DNA from: Gammaproteobacteria bacterium
GTDB lineage: Bacteria > Pseudomonadota > Gammaproteobacteria > Steroidobacterales > Woeseiaceae
DNA length: 64,000 bases
Reading direction: 5' to 3'
NCBI GenBank assembly: GCA_029863705.1
Contig: JAOTUU010000002.1
Coordinates: forward strand, 1-64,000
Positions 1 through 15,080 of this stretch are shown here, piece by piece. The notes beneath the pieces were generated by a model. That model did not search any database. It was not told where the DNA came from and saw only the letters and a list, made by a program, of their open reading frames with translations. Positions within the stretch are counted from its first letter, which is position 1. Each line of letters starts with the position of its first letter. Position numbers and translations under genes: made by a program.

Positions 1-1
1 A

Positions 2-229
2 ACCCTTACAGACGAAATGCTCGCTGCTGCTGATATTCTGGTGACGGTTTGTGGTCACGCCGATGAGCATTGCCCTGTCATTCCGGAGGGAATGCGCAAA
101 GAGCACTGGCCACTAAGCGATCCGGCCAGGGCGCGCGGTTCCGAGAAAGAAGTCATGGCAGTATTTGAAGAAAGTCGCGACGATATTCGAAAGAGAGTTG
201 CCGATCTTATTGCGCGCATTGGCAGCTAA
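2..229 (+). CDS. arsC: Arsenate reductase, LMW-phosphatase-like ArsC family, C-terminal part (5' end outside window)
   Basis: Frame is open from base 2; ILVTVCGHADEHCPVIPEG...HWPLSDPA...VFEESRDDIRKRV matches the ArsC C-terminal pattern; next gene is ACR3. Confidence 0.8.
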   Translation, partial: TLTDEMLAAADILVTVCGHADEHCPVIPEGMRKEHWPLSDPARARGSEKEVMAVFEESRDDIRKRVADLIARIGS

Positions 230-244
230 TAGGGACATGGAACA

Positions 245-1420
245 ATGGACGATTTGAAAAGTAGCAGTTCCCAAATGAATGTCTTTGAGCGCTACCTGAC
301 AATCTGGGTGGCGCTGTGCATTGGTGGCGGAATTCTGCTCGGAAAGTTCGCACCGGAGATCGCGCGCTCACTCGATGCCATGGCGATTACGGTTAACGGC
401 GCCCCGGTCGTTTCGATTCCGATCGCCCTTTGCCTGTTTTTCATGATGTATCCGATCATGGTCAAAATAGACTTCCATGAGGTCGTGAGTGCGGGAAAGG
501 CGCTGCGCCCGGTTGGTCTGACGCTATTCATCAACTGGTGCGTAAAGCCGTTTACGATGTATGCAATAGCGAGCTATTTTCTTGGCACGCTTTTCCTCGC
601 GTTTATCGGGCCCGATGCTGTTGATCTGATCAAGATGCCGCTGGGTGAGAGCCTGATCGTCGGTGATTCCTACGGTGCAGGTCGAGTAGTCCTGGTCGAT
701 GGCATCAAAATGCTTGAGGTGCCGCTGTGGCGAAGCTATCTCGCCGGTTGCATTCTCCTTGGCATCGCGCCCTGTACCGCCATGGTTCTTGTGTGGGGCT
801 ATCTTTCCAAAGGCAATGATGGCCATACGCTTGTTATGGTGGCCATCAACTCGCTGACCATGCTCGTTCTGTTCGGGTTCCTGGGCGGTTTTTTGCTGGG
901 CGTTGGCAGGCTGCCGGTTCCGTGGCAGGCATTGCTTCTCTCTATCGGTATTTACGTTGCGTTACCCCTGATTGCAGGCTACGCATCACGAAAATGGATT
1001 ATCGCGGTCAAAGGTGAGCGTTGGTTCAAGGATGTGTTCCTGCACTTTCTTACGCCGGTTACGATTTCCGCGCTGCTGATAACACTAATTCTCCTGTTTT
1101 CGTTCAAAGGCGAAACAATCGTGCAGAATCCTTTGACGATCTTGTGGATCGCGGTGCCGTTGTTTGTACAGACTGTATTCGTTTTTGCATTAGGTTATGC
1201 ACTGTCTAAGTTGTTGGGCCTCAGTTACGAAAACGCCGCGCCAACAGCCATGATCGGCGCGTCGAATCACTTCGAAGTCGCCATAGCGACAGCGGCAATG
1301 TTGTATGGCCTGTCATCCGGTGCTGCTCTGGCAACCGTGGTTGGTGTGTTGATCGAAGTGCCGTTGATGCTAATGCTGGTGAGGTTCTGCCTGCGCACAC
1401 AACACTGGTTTTCCCGGTGA
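245..1420 (+). CDS. ACR3-family arsenite efflux transporter
   Basis: 391 aa multi-TM protein; [19 protein letters not shown] and [13 protein letters not shown] motifs typical of ACR3; follows arsC. Confidence 0.9.
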   Translation: MDDLKSSSSQMNVFERYLTIWVALCIGGGILLGKFAPEIARSLDAMAITVNGAPVVSIPIALCLFFMMYPIMVKIDFHEVVSAGKALRPVGLTLFINWCVKPFTMYAIASYFLGTLFLAFIGPDAVDLIKMPLGESLIVGDSYGAGRVVLVDGIKMLEVPLWRSYLAGCILLGIAPCTAMVLVWGYLSKGNDGHTLVMVAINSLTMLVLFGFLGGFLLGVGRLPVPWQALLLSIGIYVALPLIAGYASRKWIIAVKGERWFKDVFLHFLTPVTISALLITLILLFSFKGETIVQNPLTILWIAVPLFVQTVFVFALGYALSKLLGLSYENAAPTAMIGASNHFEVAIATAAMLYGLSSGAALATVVGVLIEVPLMLMLVRFCLRTQHWFSR

Positions 1421-1496
1421 CCAGGTTTCCTGATTCTAATTATGTGCGATCTGGCGCTTCCCAATTCACGCACATCGCGGTAGTCTTTTACGTACT

Positions 1497-2480
1497 TTGA
1501 ATGCTGTCCAGATATCTCGAGACATCGTCCTCGAGCCCGCCGATAATAACCGCCTGGCTAATCTGTGCGGTCAGTTTGATGAAAACCTACGGCATATTGA
1601 ACGCCGGCTCGATGTAGAAATTGCGAGCCGCGGCAACCGTTTTCGCGTTACGGGTCAACCCGGTGCTGCGCAAATGGGCAGTGATGTGCTGCAATCCCTG
1701 TTCCGGATGACCGATAGCGAACGTATTGATGCTGAGCGTGTGCACATGCTCTTGCAGGAGTCTGTGATGAATGATGGTGAGTCCACGTCTGCGTCGTCTG
1801 ATAGCGATGAGGCCGGTATAGAAGATGTTTCGATTCAGACACCAGAAAAGCTGATACGTTCGCGCGGTGTGAACCAGGCTGCGTACATGAAAAGTATCGC
1901 CGAACATGATCTCGCGATTGGTATCGGCCCGGCGGGAACCGGAAAAACCTACCTTGCTATTGCCAGTGCGATCGATGCGCTCGAGAGTGAAAGTGTGCGG
2001 CGTATTGTTCTCGTACGCCCTGCAGTAGAAGCTGGCGAGCGCCTCGGTTTTCTTCCCGGCGACATGTCGCAGAAAGTTGATCCATACTTGCGCCCAATGT
2101 ATGACGCCCTGTACGACATGATGGGCGCGGAACAGGTCACGAAGCTCATCGAGAAAAATATCATTGAGATCGCACCGCTTGCTTTTATGCGAGGCCGTTC
2201 GCTCAACGAGTCGTTTGTCATCCTTGACGAGGCGCAGAACTCCAGCGTTGAACAAATGAAAATGTTTCTCACGCGTATCGGTTTTGGTTCGAGTGCGGTC
2301 GTAACTGGGGACATTACGCAGATCGACCTGCCGAATGGACAAGAGTCGGGCCTTAAAAACGCAATGAGAATACTTGAAGGCGTCTCCGGCATCGCATTCA
2401 CTATGTTCACGCCAAAAGACGTCGTACGCCATCCGTTAGTTCAGCGAATTGTTGAAGCATACGAATCCGACGACGAATGA
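1497..2480 (+). CDS. ybeZ: PhoH-like ATPase (YbeZ)
   Basis: GPAGTGKTYLAIA Walker A, VILDEAQN Walker B; TTG start; followed by ybeY. Confidence 0.92.
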   Translation: MNAVQISRDIVLEPADNNRLANLCGQFDENLRHIERRLDVEIASRGNRFRVTGQPGAAQMGSDVLQSLFRMTDSERIDAERVHMLLQESVMNDGESTSASSDSDEAGIEDVSIQTPEKLIRSRGVNQAAYMKSIAEHDLAIGIGPAGTGKTYLAIASAIDALESESVRRIVLVRPAVEAGERLGFLPGDMSQKVDPYLRPMYDALYDMMGAEQVTKLIEKNIIEIAPLAFMRGRSLNESFVILDEAQNSSVEQMKMFLTRIGFGSSAVVTGDITQIDLPNGQESGLKNAMRILEGVSGIAFTMFTPKDVVRHPLVQRIVEAYESDDE

Positions 2481-2956
2481 GTTCAGTGCCTACGGTTGAC
2501 GTGCAGGTCGCCTGCGACGGCGAAGTCCCGGCGGAAGCCGATATTCAGAAGTGGGTATCAGCTGCGCTCGGGCAGTCCGGCCGCGTGGTGGATCGTCCTT
2601 GCGAGATCGCCGTACGAGTTGTCGATGCCGAGGAAATCCAGACCCTGAATGAGCTGTACCGAAAGAAAGACGGTGCGACCAACGTGTTGTCATTTCCGGG
2701 CGGCGAGATGGCCGGGCTACCGGACGAGGCGACTCGAATGCTTGGAGATATTGTCATCTGCGCATCGGTGGTTGCTCGTGAAGCGGCAGAGCAGGACAAA
2801 GCGCTGGCGGATCACTGGGCACATATGCTGGTTCACGGCACGTTGCACTTACTCGGATTTGACCACAACACCGACACAGAGGCCGCCAAGATGGAGGCGC
2901 TGGAAACGTCGATTCTCGCGACCGGGCATGTACCGGATCCGTATCAGAGGTCGTAG
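2477..2956 (+). CDS. ybeY: rRNA maturation endoribonuclease YbeY
   Basis: HMLVHGTLHLLGFDH metal-binding motif; overlaps ybeZ. Confidence 0.93.
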   Translation: MSSVPTVDVQVACDGEVPAEADIQKWVSAALGQSGRVVDRPCEIAVRVVDAEEIQTLNELYRKKDGATNVLSFPGGEMAGLPDEATRMLGDIVICASVVAREAAEQDKALADHWAHMLVHGTLHLLGFDHNTDTEAAKMEALETSILATGHVPDPYQRS

Positions 2957-3009
2957 CCACAAGCTGATACAATGGCTGGAATTAACTACGGAATGCCAAA
3001 ACAGGTTCG

Positions 3010-3861
3010 ATGAACGACAAACCGCCAAGTACCATCGGCACAGGCAGCACTGGATTGATTGCGCGTTTGAAGCGGGCGATCAAAGGTGATCCCTGGAGCC
3101 GCGAAGAAATACAAGACCTGATCCAGCAAACCGAGATTGATCTCGACGCTGAAGAGAAAAGCATGCTCACTGGCGTGCTTGAGGTCTCCGAAACGCAAGT
3201 TCGCGAAGTCATGATTCCTCGCTCGCAAATGGTCGTCATCGACATAGAGCAGGACTTCGACGAGATACTCGCTGTCATTATTCAATCTGGCCATTCTCGT
3301 TTTCCCGTCATAGGCGAGGATCGCGATGAAGTGCTCGGTGTGCTGCTTGCGAAAGATCTGCTGCGTTACTTTCACAGTGAAGATGCCAAAGACGTGCCGC
3401 TGAGAAAACTGTTGCGTCCGGCGTCTGTCATTCCTGAGTCAAAACGTCTCAATGCGCTGCTCAAGGAGTTTCGTGCCAGCCACAACCATATGGCTATCGT
3501 TGTCGATGAGTACGGTGGTGTTGCGGGGCTGCTGACTATTGAAGATGTCCTTGAAGAGATCGTTGGCGAAATCGATGACGAACACGACCCGGAAGAAATT
3601 GTGTTTATTCGTCCTGATAATGATCGCGATGGCAAACCGAGTTTTGCTGTCCGCGCCTTGACGCGCATCGAAGACTTCAATGAGTACTTTGAGTGTGAGC
3701 TTGCCGATGACGAGTACGACACTATTGGGGGCCTCGTACTGCACGAACTCGGTCGATTGCCTCGCCGCGGCGAGACGCTCGAGTTTGGCGGCTTCATCTA
3801 CAAGGTCGTGATCGCGGACAAACGCCGAATTGATGCGCTGCAGGTCCAACGGATCGACTGA
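3010..3861 (+). CDS. corC: CBS-domain/CorC_HlyC transporter-associated protein (YbeX/CorC)
   Basis: EVMIPRSQM, CBS pair, VDEYGGVAGLLTIEDVLEEIVGEI; ybeZ-ybeY-ybeX order. Confidence 0.92.
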   Translation: MNDKPPSTIGTGSTGLIARLKRAIKGDPWSREEIQDLIQQTEIDLDAEEKSMLTGVLEVSETQVREVMIPRSQMVVIDIEQDFDEILAVIIQSGHSRFPVIGEDRDEVLGVLLAKDLLRYFHSEDAKDVPLRKLLRPASVIPESKRLNALLKEFRASHNHMAIVVDEYGGVAGLLTIEDVLEEIVGEIDDEHDPEEIVFIRPDNDRDGKPSFAVRALTRIEDFNEYFECELADDEYDTIGGLVLHELGRLPRRGETLEFGGFIYKVVIADKRRIDALQVQRID

Positions 3862-3864
3862 CGC

Positions 3865-8354
<4,490 letters not shown>

Positions 8355-8403
8355 CAATCTGTCTGCGAAAAGCGAAAAAGTACTGCTTGTCGCCGATCTG
8401 CCG

Positions 8404-8862
8404 TTGGTGAGGCTGGAGAGACTGTTGGCGAAGTACGGCCTGACACTCCATTTGCAACCCGGTGACAAGTCGATCACTGGAAGTTTCTGGGGCGAAACGG
8501 AGGCGGGCATCGTCGGTCGTAACGTTTACGTGCGTAGCGATACGCCCATTCACTCGCTGCTGCATGAGACCTGCCACACTATTTGCATGACGCAGGAGCG
8601 CCGTGATCGGCTCGACCGCGATGCCGGTGGCGATGACCTCGAAGAATCAGCGGTGTGCTATCTGCAGATCGTGCTTGCCGACGAAATCGATGCAGTTGGC
8701 CGTAATCGGCTCATGTCTGACATGGATGCCTGGGGATACAGTTTCCGGCTTGGGCGCACGCAGCTGTGGTTCGAGAGCGATGCCGAGGATGCACGTAAGT
8801 GGTTGATCGACAACCGCTTGCTTTCGAAGAGCGGTAGGCCGCTGTTCAGGTTGCGCGCCTGA
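8404..8862 (+). CDS. Hypothetical protein with HExxH (HETCH) putative zinc-peptidase motif
   Basis: SLLHETCHTICMTQER followed about 25 aa later by DLEESAVCYLQIVLADE; open frame continues upstream so the start is uncertain. Confidence 0.6.
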   Translation: MVRLERLLAKYGLTLHLQPGDKSITGSFWGETEAGIVGRNVYVRSDTPIHSLLHETCHTICMTQERRDRLDRDAGGDDLEESAVCYLQIVLADEIDAVGRNRLMSDMDAWGYSFRLGRTQLWFESDAEDARKWLIDNRLLSKSGRPLFRLRA

Positions 8863-8880
8863 CCTGTTATATAGTGACGT

Positions 8881-9579
8881 ATGGTCTGGCCACGCTACAT
8901 TCTGTACTTCGTTGCGGTCACATTGGTGATATGGATGTTGACGCAACTTGAGATCGCCTTTCCCGGCAGCCTCAAGCTATACGTTGTGGTAGGAGAAGAA
9001 ATTCCGATCGGGACCAGCGAATATTCTCCAATCGAGATCATCCAGCCATTAATTCTTGGAAGCTGCGGTCTGCTACTGGCCTGGGTCGCGCAATATTGTC
9101 CGTCGCAGCGACCCATCGCGTTTCCTTTCGGCGGTCTCGCGCTAGCATTTCTAATCCGCGAGTGTGACTACATTCTGGATTTCTACGTGATTGCCAACCT
9201 CTGGCAGGTACTGATCGCCGTCGCGCTCGCGTTCGTAATTGCCTATACCTACCGGGCGCGACGTCGCCTCAAGATTGCCTGGGCGAGAATCTGGCCGTCT
9301 CCGGGTTTAGCGCTCTGGTTTGCTGGCGCCGTGATTGTATTTTCGTTCGTGCCGCTTGTTGGCCAGGAGTCATTGTGGATGTCGCTCCTGGGCGACGACT
9401 ACCGGCCGATCGCCAAGCTTGCGGTCGAGGAGTTTTTTGAGCTGATGGGCTATATCCTGTGGCTAATCGGAACCATCGAATACACGTACCAGGCCCGAGC
9501 GATCGCGTACCGCGAACCAATTCCGGCTGCGCAGCGCCTGCGGCAGAAACGGCGGCACGAAAAGGAAGGACGGTACTAA
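8881..9579 (+). CDS. Hypothetical multi-pass membrane protein
   Basis: 232 aa ORF with several hydrophobic segments; ATG just after the preceding gene. Confidence 0.6.
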   Translation: MVWPRYILYFVAVTLVIWMLTQLEIAFPGSLKLYVVVGEEIPIGTSEYSPIEIIQPLILGSCGLLLAWVAQYCPSQRPIAFPFGGLALAFLIRECDYILDFYVIANLWQVLIAVALAFVIAYTYRARRRLKIAWARIWPSPGLALWFAGAVIVFSFVPLVGQESLWMSLLGDDYRPIAKLAVEEFFELMGYILWLIGTIEYTYQARAIAYREPIPAAQRLRQKRRHEKEGRY

Positions 9580-9594
9580 AGTAGTCAGGGCCGC

Positions 9595-10092
9595 TCAGAG
9601 GATCGTCGGATTCGGCGCGTCGCCGTAAACTTCCTCGGGGTCGAAGACCTTTTCGGTCTCAGTCCATTCCAGACGAATATCGCCACCGGACTGCTGTTTT
9701 TCGAACGCCTCGCCAACCGGAACGCGCCGGTAGAAGCAGCTGCGATAGCCGACGTGACAACTCGCTCCGCCGGTGACGTCGACGCGCAACCAGATACAAT
9801 CCTGATCGTCGTCGACGAGCAGTTGCCGAACTTTCTGCACCAGGCCACTCGTCGCGCCCTTGTGCCAAAGCACCTGGCGGCTGCGGCTGAAGTAATGTGC
9901 TTCACCTGTCTTGATGGTCAGGCTCAACGCCTCGGCATTCATATAGCCCTGCATCAGCAGCTCGCCCGACTCCGCGTCCGTCGTGACCGCGGTAATCAGG
10001 CCGCGGTCGTCAAACTTGGGCGCCAGATCGCTGCTTTCTTCGACCTGCTCAATCGATTCGCGGGCTTGAAAATTGACCGTAGCAGCAGACAT
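9595..10092 (-). CDS. hisI: Phosphoribosyl-AMP cyclohydrolase
   Basis: [55 protein letters not shown]; start at the internal Met of the 10119 ORF. Confidence 0.92.
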   Translation of the reverse strand: MSAATVNFQARESIEQVEESSDLAPKFDDRGLITAVTTDAESGELLMQGYMNAEALSLTIKTGEAHYFSRSRQVLWHKGATSGLVQKVRQLLVDDDQDCIWLRVDVTGGASCHVGYRSCFYRRVPVGEAFEKQQSGGDIRLEWTETEKVFDPEEVYGDAPNPTIL

Positions 10093-10176
10093 TCGTAATT
10101 CCTCAGGAAATAAATGCAACGGGCGGCAGAATACAAGGCGTAGCAGCGCGCGGCAATGTTGCTATCATTCGCAACC

Positions 10177-11556
10177 ATGACTATTCAAGTACACGACACA
10201 CGCAAGGGTCGCAAAGTCCCATTCGAACCTCTCAACGACGGTGAAGTGACGATGTACCTCTGTGGGCCAACGGTTTACAACTACGCCCACATTGGTAACG
10301 CGCGACCCGCTGTGGTCTTCGATCTCCTGGCTCGCGTGCTCAGGCGCAGTTACAAACTGACTTTTGCTCGCAACATCACGGATATCGACGACAAAATAAA
10401 CGCGGCGTCGATCGAAACCGGCAAGCCTATCGAGGAGATTACAGCCAAATACATTGAAGCTTACAACGATGACATGGGTGCCATAGGCGTCCAGCGCCCG
10501 GATATTGAGCCGCGCGCGACGCAACACGTTGCCGAAATGATCAGCATGATTGGCGAGCTGGTCGACAAGGGTTTTGCCTACGAAGCCGAAGGACACGTGT
10601 TGTTCGACGTGGCTAGCCACAAGGGTTATGGCGAGCTTTCCAAGCGGGATCTTCGCGAAATGATCGCAGGCTCGCGGGTCGAAGTCGCACCCTACAAACG
10701 GGCTGCGCAGGACTTCGTTCTGTGGAAACCATCGACGCCGGAGTTACCGGGCTGGGATTCTCCGTGGGGACGTGGCCGGCCGGGGTGGCATATCGAGTGT
10801 TCGGCCATGGCGGCAAAGCACCTGGGGCGCACGATCGATATCCATGGCGGCGGGCTTGACCTCGTTTTTCCACATCACGAGAATGAACTCGCCCAGAGCT
10901 GCTGCGCGCACGACGGCGACGATTTCGCGCGCTACTGGGTGCACAACGGTTTCCTGTCGATGGATCACGAGAAGATGTCGAAGTCGCTCGGCAACGTCGT
11001 ACTCGTGCACGAACTGATTAAGACAGTACCCGGTGAAGTCATTCGTCTGGCACTGTTAAGCGCGCACTACCGGCAACCACTCGACTGGTCGACGGCAACG
11101 CTCAAGTCGGCCAAACGACAGCTCGACAGGTTGTACGGCGCAATTCGCGGCATTGATGTCAGTGATGAGGCTCGCGCAAAAGCAGAAGTGCCGGAAGCGC
11201 TGGTGGCTGCGCTCGAGGACGATCTCAACTCACCAAAAGCAATGTCGGAGTTCTTCGGTCTGGCCAAAACGCTGAACAAGACCACAGATCCCGACCAAAG
11301 GCAGCAACTCGCGGCTGCGATGCTTGCTGCGGGCGATTTCATGGGCTTCCTGCAATCAGATCCGGAAGCCTGGTTTTCGGGCCATATTGAGGGCGAGCTC
11401 TCAGCTGACGATATCGAAGCCTTGATAGCAAAGAGAAACGAGGCACGAGCCGCCAGGGATTTCGCGGCCGCAGATGCTGTTCGGGATCGGCTGGCTGAAG
11501 CTGGTATCCAGATAGAAGACGGATCGGGTGGCACGACCTGGAGGCGAATTGACTAA
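10177..11556 (+). CDS. cysS: Cysteinyl-tRNA synthetase
   Basis: MYLCGPTVYNYAHIGNARPAVVFD, HHENELAQS, KMSKSLGN. Confidence 0.95.
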   Translation: MTIQVHDTRKGRKVPFEPLNDGEVTMYLCGPTVYNYAHIGNARPAVVFDLLARVLRRSYKLTFARNITDIDDKINAASIETGKPIEEITAKYIEAYNDDMGAIGVQRPDIEPRATQHVAEMISMIGELVDKGFAYEAEGHVLFDVASHKGYGELSKRDLREMIAGSRVEVAPYKRAAQDFVLWKPSTPELPGWDSPWGRGRPGWHIECSAMAAKHLGRTIDIHGGGLDLVFPHHENELAQSCCAHDGDDFARYWVHNGFLSMDHEKMSKSLGNVVLVHELIKTVPGEVIRLALLSAHYRQPLDWSTATLKSAKRQLDRLYGAIRGIDVSDEARAKAEVPEALVAALEDDLNSPKAMSEFFGLAKTLNKTTDPDQRQQLAAAMLAAGDFMGFLQSDPEAWFSGHIEGELSADDIEALIAKRNEARAARDFAAADAVRDRLAEAGIQIEDGSGGTTWRRID

Positions 11557-11974
11557 CGAAGTTCAAGCCGCACAGGATGAGCTGATCGAGGAGTTCCGGT
11601 TTTTCGACGACTGGATGGATCGCTATCAGTACCTGATCGACATGGGCCGGCGTCTGCCCGAATTCCCGAAGGCCGAGCAAACAGATGCGAACAAGATTCG
11701 CGGCTGCCAGTCGCAAGTCTGGTTCGTTGCCAGCGAGAAGGACGGCAGGCTTTATTTTCAGGCGATTTCGGACGCAGTGATCGTGTCCGGGCTCATTGCA
11801 CTGTTGCTGCGGATTTACAGCGGCAGACTCCCGCAGGATATCCTTGATACGCCACCGACTTTCGTGACCGCACTGGACTTTGAGCATCACCTGAGTGCGA
11901 CGCGCAGCAACGGCCTGTCATCGATGCTCAGCGCTATCCGCACATTCGCCACCGAGGCGTTGCAGTCCACGTAA
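11549..11974 (+). CDS. sufE: SufE/CsdE family sulfur-acceptor protein
   Basis: [15 protein letters not shown]...[16 protein letters not shown] lies 5 nt upstream of the TTG at 11549. Confidence 0.88.
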   Translation: MTNEVQAAQDELIEEFRFFDDWMDRYQYLIDMGRRLPEFPKAEQTDANKIRGCQSQVWFVASEKDGRLYFQAISDAVIVSGLIALLLRIYSGRLPQDILDTPPTFVTALDFEHHLSATRSNGLSSMLSAIRTFATEALQST

Positions 11975-12585
11975 TGTTCAGCGCACTGGGACAGCTGCTT
12001 GCCTGGCCTCTGCTCGCACTCGTCTGGTTGTATCGCTACACCATTTCGCCGTTTCTCGGAAACAATTGCCGCTACGACCCGAGTTGCTCGGCCTATGCTA
12101 TCGAGTCGTTGCGCAAATACGGCGCCTTTCGTGGTACCTGGCTGGCGGCGAAGCGAATCGCGCGTTGCCACCCGTGGGGCGGGTCAGGCTATGACCCCGT
12201 ACCCGAGCAGCAGGTTGATGGGATCCTTTCGAGGGAGCGAACCGTCGTACTCAATCATGCCTATGGTTTTATTAGCCGCGGCAATCGGGACGGTGGTTTC
12301 AAACATCTGTATGGCCACCTCGATCGTGACCCCGAGCCTGATACGGCATGGCAGTGGTTCTTTGAACAGATGCTGGGCTGGGAGGTTCAGGAACCCGCGT
12401 TGCTTTTCGGGCAGGCATATCTGACTCGCCTGTTACACGATGGCAACGACGTCGTCGCCGTCAAACTGATGATGCGCTGCCGCTTGATCAACGAGGCATT
12501 CAAGCCATTACCTGAGGACAGGGAACGGGCGCTGATTGCCGCGGAGAACTGTCAGAACGACGAGTTAATTTCGATCTTACGATGA
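11974..12585 (+). CDS. yidD: YidD membrane-insertion factor fused to a C-terminal domain of about 120 aa
   Basis: [32 protein letters not shown]...[14 protein letters not shown] is YidD; the rest is an extra domain. Confidence 0.82.
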   Translation: MFSALGQLLAWPLLALVWLYRYTISPFLGNNCRYDPSCSAYAIESLRKYGAFRGTWLAAKRIARCHPWGGSGYDPVPEQQVDGILSRERTVVLNHAYGFISRGNRDGGFKHLYGHLDRDPEPDTAWQWFFEQMLGWEVQEPALLFGQAYLTRLLHDGNDVVAVKLMMRCRLINEAFKPLPEDRERALIAAENCQNDELISILR

Positions 12586-12978
12586 ATCGCAAGCTGCCTG
12601 TGCACGAATGCTATTGAAATAATGTGCCGTTGCCAGCGTGAGCGAACCGCAAATAGTGAATGCCCGGTCGGCCATCAGCCCCAATTGGGCATGCGCGACG
12701 GTTGCGCCAATAATCAACAAAATCATGCCGACGAAGCCGGCAAAAAGGATACGGCTGTTTCGATGGCGCCGATACCCAATCCCGAGCGCAAGGGTGCTCA
12801 GCGGCAGTACAACGACCAGCATCTGTAAATGCAGGTGACCTTCCGCGAATTGCGCGAAAAAAGGCACGCCGATAACGATGAGTGGCAGCGCAAGACAATG
12901 GACCAGGCACAGGGCGGAGAGCACAACTGCAGCTCCGTCGAGCCAGTTAGTCTTATTCGGCGTGTCTTGGTCCATCAT
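12577..12978 (-). CDS. MerC-domain membrane protein
   Basis: Four hydrophobic helices; [13 protein letters not shown] near the N-terminus and C-terminal ACDSS resemble the MerC family. Confidence 0.75.
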   Translation of the reverse strand: MMDQDTPNKTNWLDGAAVVLSALCLVHCLALPLIVIGVPFFAQFAEGHLHLQMLVVVLPLSTLALGIGYRRHRNSRILFAGFVGMILLIIGATVAHAQLGLMADRAFTICGSLTLATAHYFNSIRAQAACDSS

Positions 12979-13113
12979 GGGGTGCCGTTATGCCGCGCGG
13001 TGTTAAAAACAGGATACCTCGGACGCGCGGGGGAGCGAAGGATATAGTATAATTTTCGCACCTTCAAGTATTTAAAAAACAAGCACTTATGAGCATTCAC
13101 GCACGGAATAGAC

Positions 13114-13368
13114 ATGGATAAACGACTACTTTCGATACTCCGCTGCCCGGTGACACACAAAGGGCTGTCGCTGGCCAGGAGTGCGGTGCTCAAAAATGTC
13201 AACGCAGCGATCGATTCCGGCAAGCTTTGTAACCAGGATGGCAAGGTGTTGGCGGAGCCAATGTCCGAGGCTCTGGTCACCGACGATGGTAAAGTGCTGT
13301 ATCCAATTTCGAATGGCATACCCGTTTTGTTGCAAGGCGAATCGGTCAATATGGAGCAGCTTGGTTGA
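13114..13368 (+). CDS. Trm112/UPF0434 family protein (YcaR-like)
   Basis: LLSILRCPVTHKGL...YPISNGIPVLL. Confidence 0.85.
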   Translation: MDKRLLSILRCPVTHKGLSLARSAVLKNVNAAIDSGKLCNQDGKVLAEPMSEALVTDDGKVLYPISNGIPVLLQGESVNMEQLG

Positions 13369-14384
13369 AGATCAAAGCTAACCAGCTGTCTTCTCATCTA
13401 AAGAACAATCTGGCGTCCTGCTACCTGGTAACAGGGGATGAGCATTTGCTCGTTGACGAGGCGCTTGATGCCATTCGTGCGGCGGCGCGGGAGAAGGGAT
13501 TTACGTCTCGTGACCTGCATGTCGCGACGACAGGATTTGACTGGCAGCAGCTTCACGATTCCGCGTCTAATCTCTCTTTATTTGCCGAACGCCGCATCAT
13601 CGAACTTCGATTGCCAACCGGTAAGCCGGGCCGTGCGGGTGGGCAGGCAATAGTTGATCTTGTTGGGCAACTGGATGCGGATCTGATGCTGATCGTCAGT
13701 GGGCCGAAGCTCGATGGCCGTATTCAATCGTCAAAATGGGTGAAGACCCTTGAGGCCGAAGGCGTCAACATTCCGACCTGGCCCATAGACGCGCGTGAAT
13801 TACCGGGCTGGCTTGCCGAACGCATGCGGCGGGCGGGTCTGCAACCTGATCGTGGTGCTATCGCCCTGATAGCGGATCGTGTTGAAGGTAATCTGCTGGC
13901 CGCCGACCAGGAAATCGAAAAGCTCAGGCTCCTGCTGGGTGAAGGCAAGGTCACGGCCGATGACGTGAGCTCGGCCGTTGCCAACAGCAGCCGGTATGAC
14001 GTGTTCAAGCTCGTCGATGCGGCGCTGGGCGGGGATGCGAAGCGGTCGCTGAAAATTCTTGCAGGCTTGCGAGCGGAGGGTATCGAGCCGGTCATCGTCG
14101 TCTGGTCGCTGGCGCGAGAACTGCGTACTCTGGCAAGCGTGGCGGACGATATTGCCCAGGGCATGGATCTGGCGAGCGGCATGCGCAAAGCGCGTATCTG
14201 GAATAACAGGCAGTCCCTGGTGCGTAGTTGTATCGCACGACACCAAGCGGGCGATTTTCACCGGCTATTGAAAGCGACCAACCACGCGGATCAGGCGGCC
14301 AAGGGGCAGACATATGCCGACCCCTGGCAGGTAGCGACCGAGATCGTCCTCGGGCTGTCACTCGGGCGCAGGAAAGCAGCGTGA
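13365..14384 (+). CDS. holA: DNA polymerase III subunit delta
   Basis: CYLVTGDEHLLVDEALDAIR; overall HolA pattern; followed by nadD. Confidence 0.9.
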   Translation: MKIKANQLSSHLKNNLASCYLVTGDEHLLVDEALDAIRAAAREKGFTSRDLHVATTGFDWQQLHDSASNLSLFAERRIIELRLPTGKPGRAGGQAIVDLVGQLDADLMLIVSGPKLDGRIQSSKWVKTLEAEGVNIPTWPIDARELPGWLAERMRRAGLQPDRGAIALIADRVEGNLLAADQEIEKLRLLLGEGKVTADDVSSAVANSSRYDVFKLVDAALGGDAKRSLKILAGLRAEGIEPVIVVWSLARELRTLASVADDIAQGMDLASGMRKARIWNNRQSLVRSCIARHQAGDFHRLLKATNHADQAAKGQTYADPWQVATEIVLGLSLGRRKAA

Positions 14385-14412
14385 CCGGAGTTGATGCGAG
14401 GGTGGCCACACG

Positions 14413-15045
14413 ATGAGCCCAATCGGGATTTTCGGCGGTACTTTCGACCCAATTCATTACGGACACCTGAGATCAGCATTTGAGATGCTGCAGGTATTGC
14501 GATTGAGTGAAGTCCGGTTTTTTCCGAGCGGTGATCCACCGCACCGCGGCAGCACATATGCAACGGCACAATTGCGTCTCGAGATGGTGCATGCCGCTAC
14601 CGCCGGGCAGCCGGAGTTTGTCGTCGATGACAGGGAAATGCGACGAGACGGACCGTCGTACACAATCGACACCCTCATTTCGCTGCGCAAGGAACATCCC
14701 GACGCTTCACTTGGTCTGATTGTCGGTATGGACGCATTTCTTGGCCTGACAAGCTGGCATCGCTGGGACGAGTTGCTGGATCTCGCACACATCGTAGTCG
14801 CGCACCGCCCTGGCTGGCGGGCACCGGATATCGGCGTGCTCGGTGACATCATTGATCGACACGGTACGCACCACATTGATGATTTACATGACAATACCCA
14901 CGGGCAAATTCATATCCATGCCGTTACGCAACTTGAAATATCGTCGACCGAAATCCGCGACATCGTCGCGGCGGGTCGCGACCCACGTTTCTTAATGCCC
15001 GATGTCGTGCGCGACATCATCGTAGACAACCACTGCTATACCTGA
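14413..15045 (+). CDS. nadD: Nicotinate-nucleotide adenylyltransferase
   Basis: GIFGGTFDPIHYGHLR, SSTEIRD. Confidence 0.93.
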   Translation: MSPIGIFGGTFDPIHYGHLRSAFEMLQVLRLSEVRFFPSGDPPHRGSTYATAQLRLEMVHAATAGQPEFVVDDREMRRDGPSYTIDTLISLRKEHPDASLGLIVGMDAFLGLTSWHRWDELLDLAHIVVAHRPGWRAPDIGVLGDIIDRHGTHHIDDLHDNTHGQIHIHAVTQLEISSTEIRDIVAAGRDPRFLMPDVVRDIIVDNHCYT

Positions 15046-15080
15046 CAGGAGATCCATTTGAAATATGCAGAGAAGTCCAC

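Noticed and set aside
1587-2432. 281-aa minus-strand ORF
   Set aside because: Antisense to ybeZ (PhoH-like); no family resemblance.
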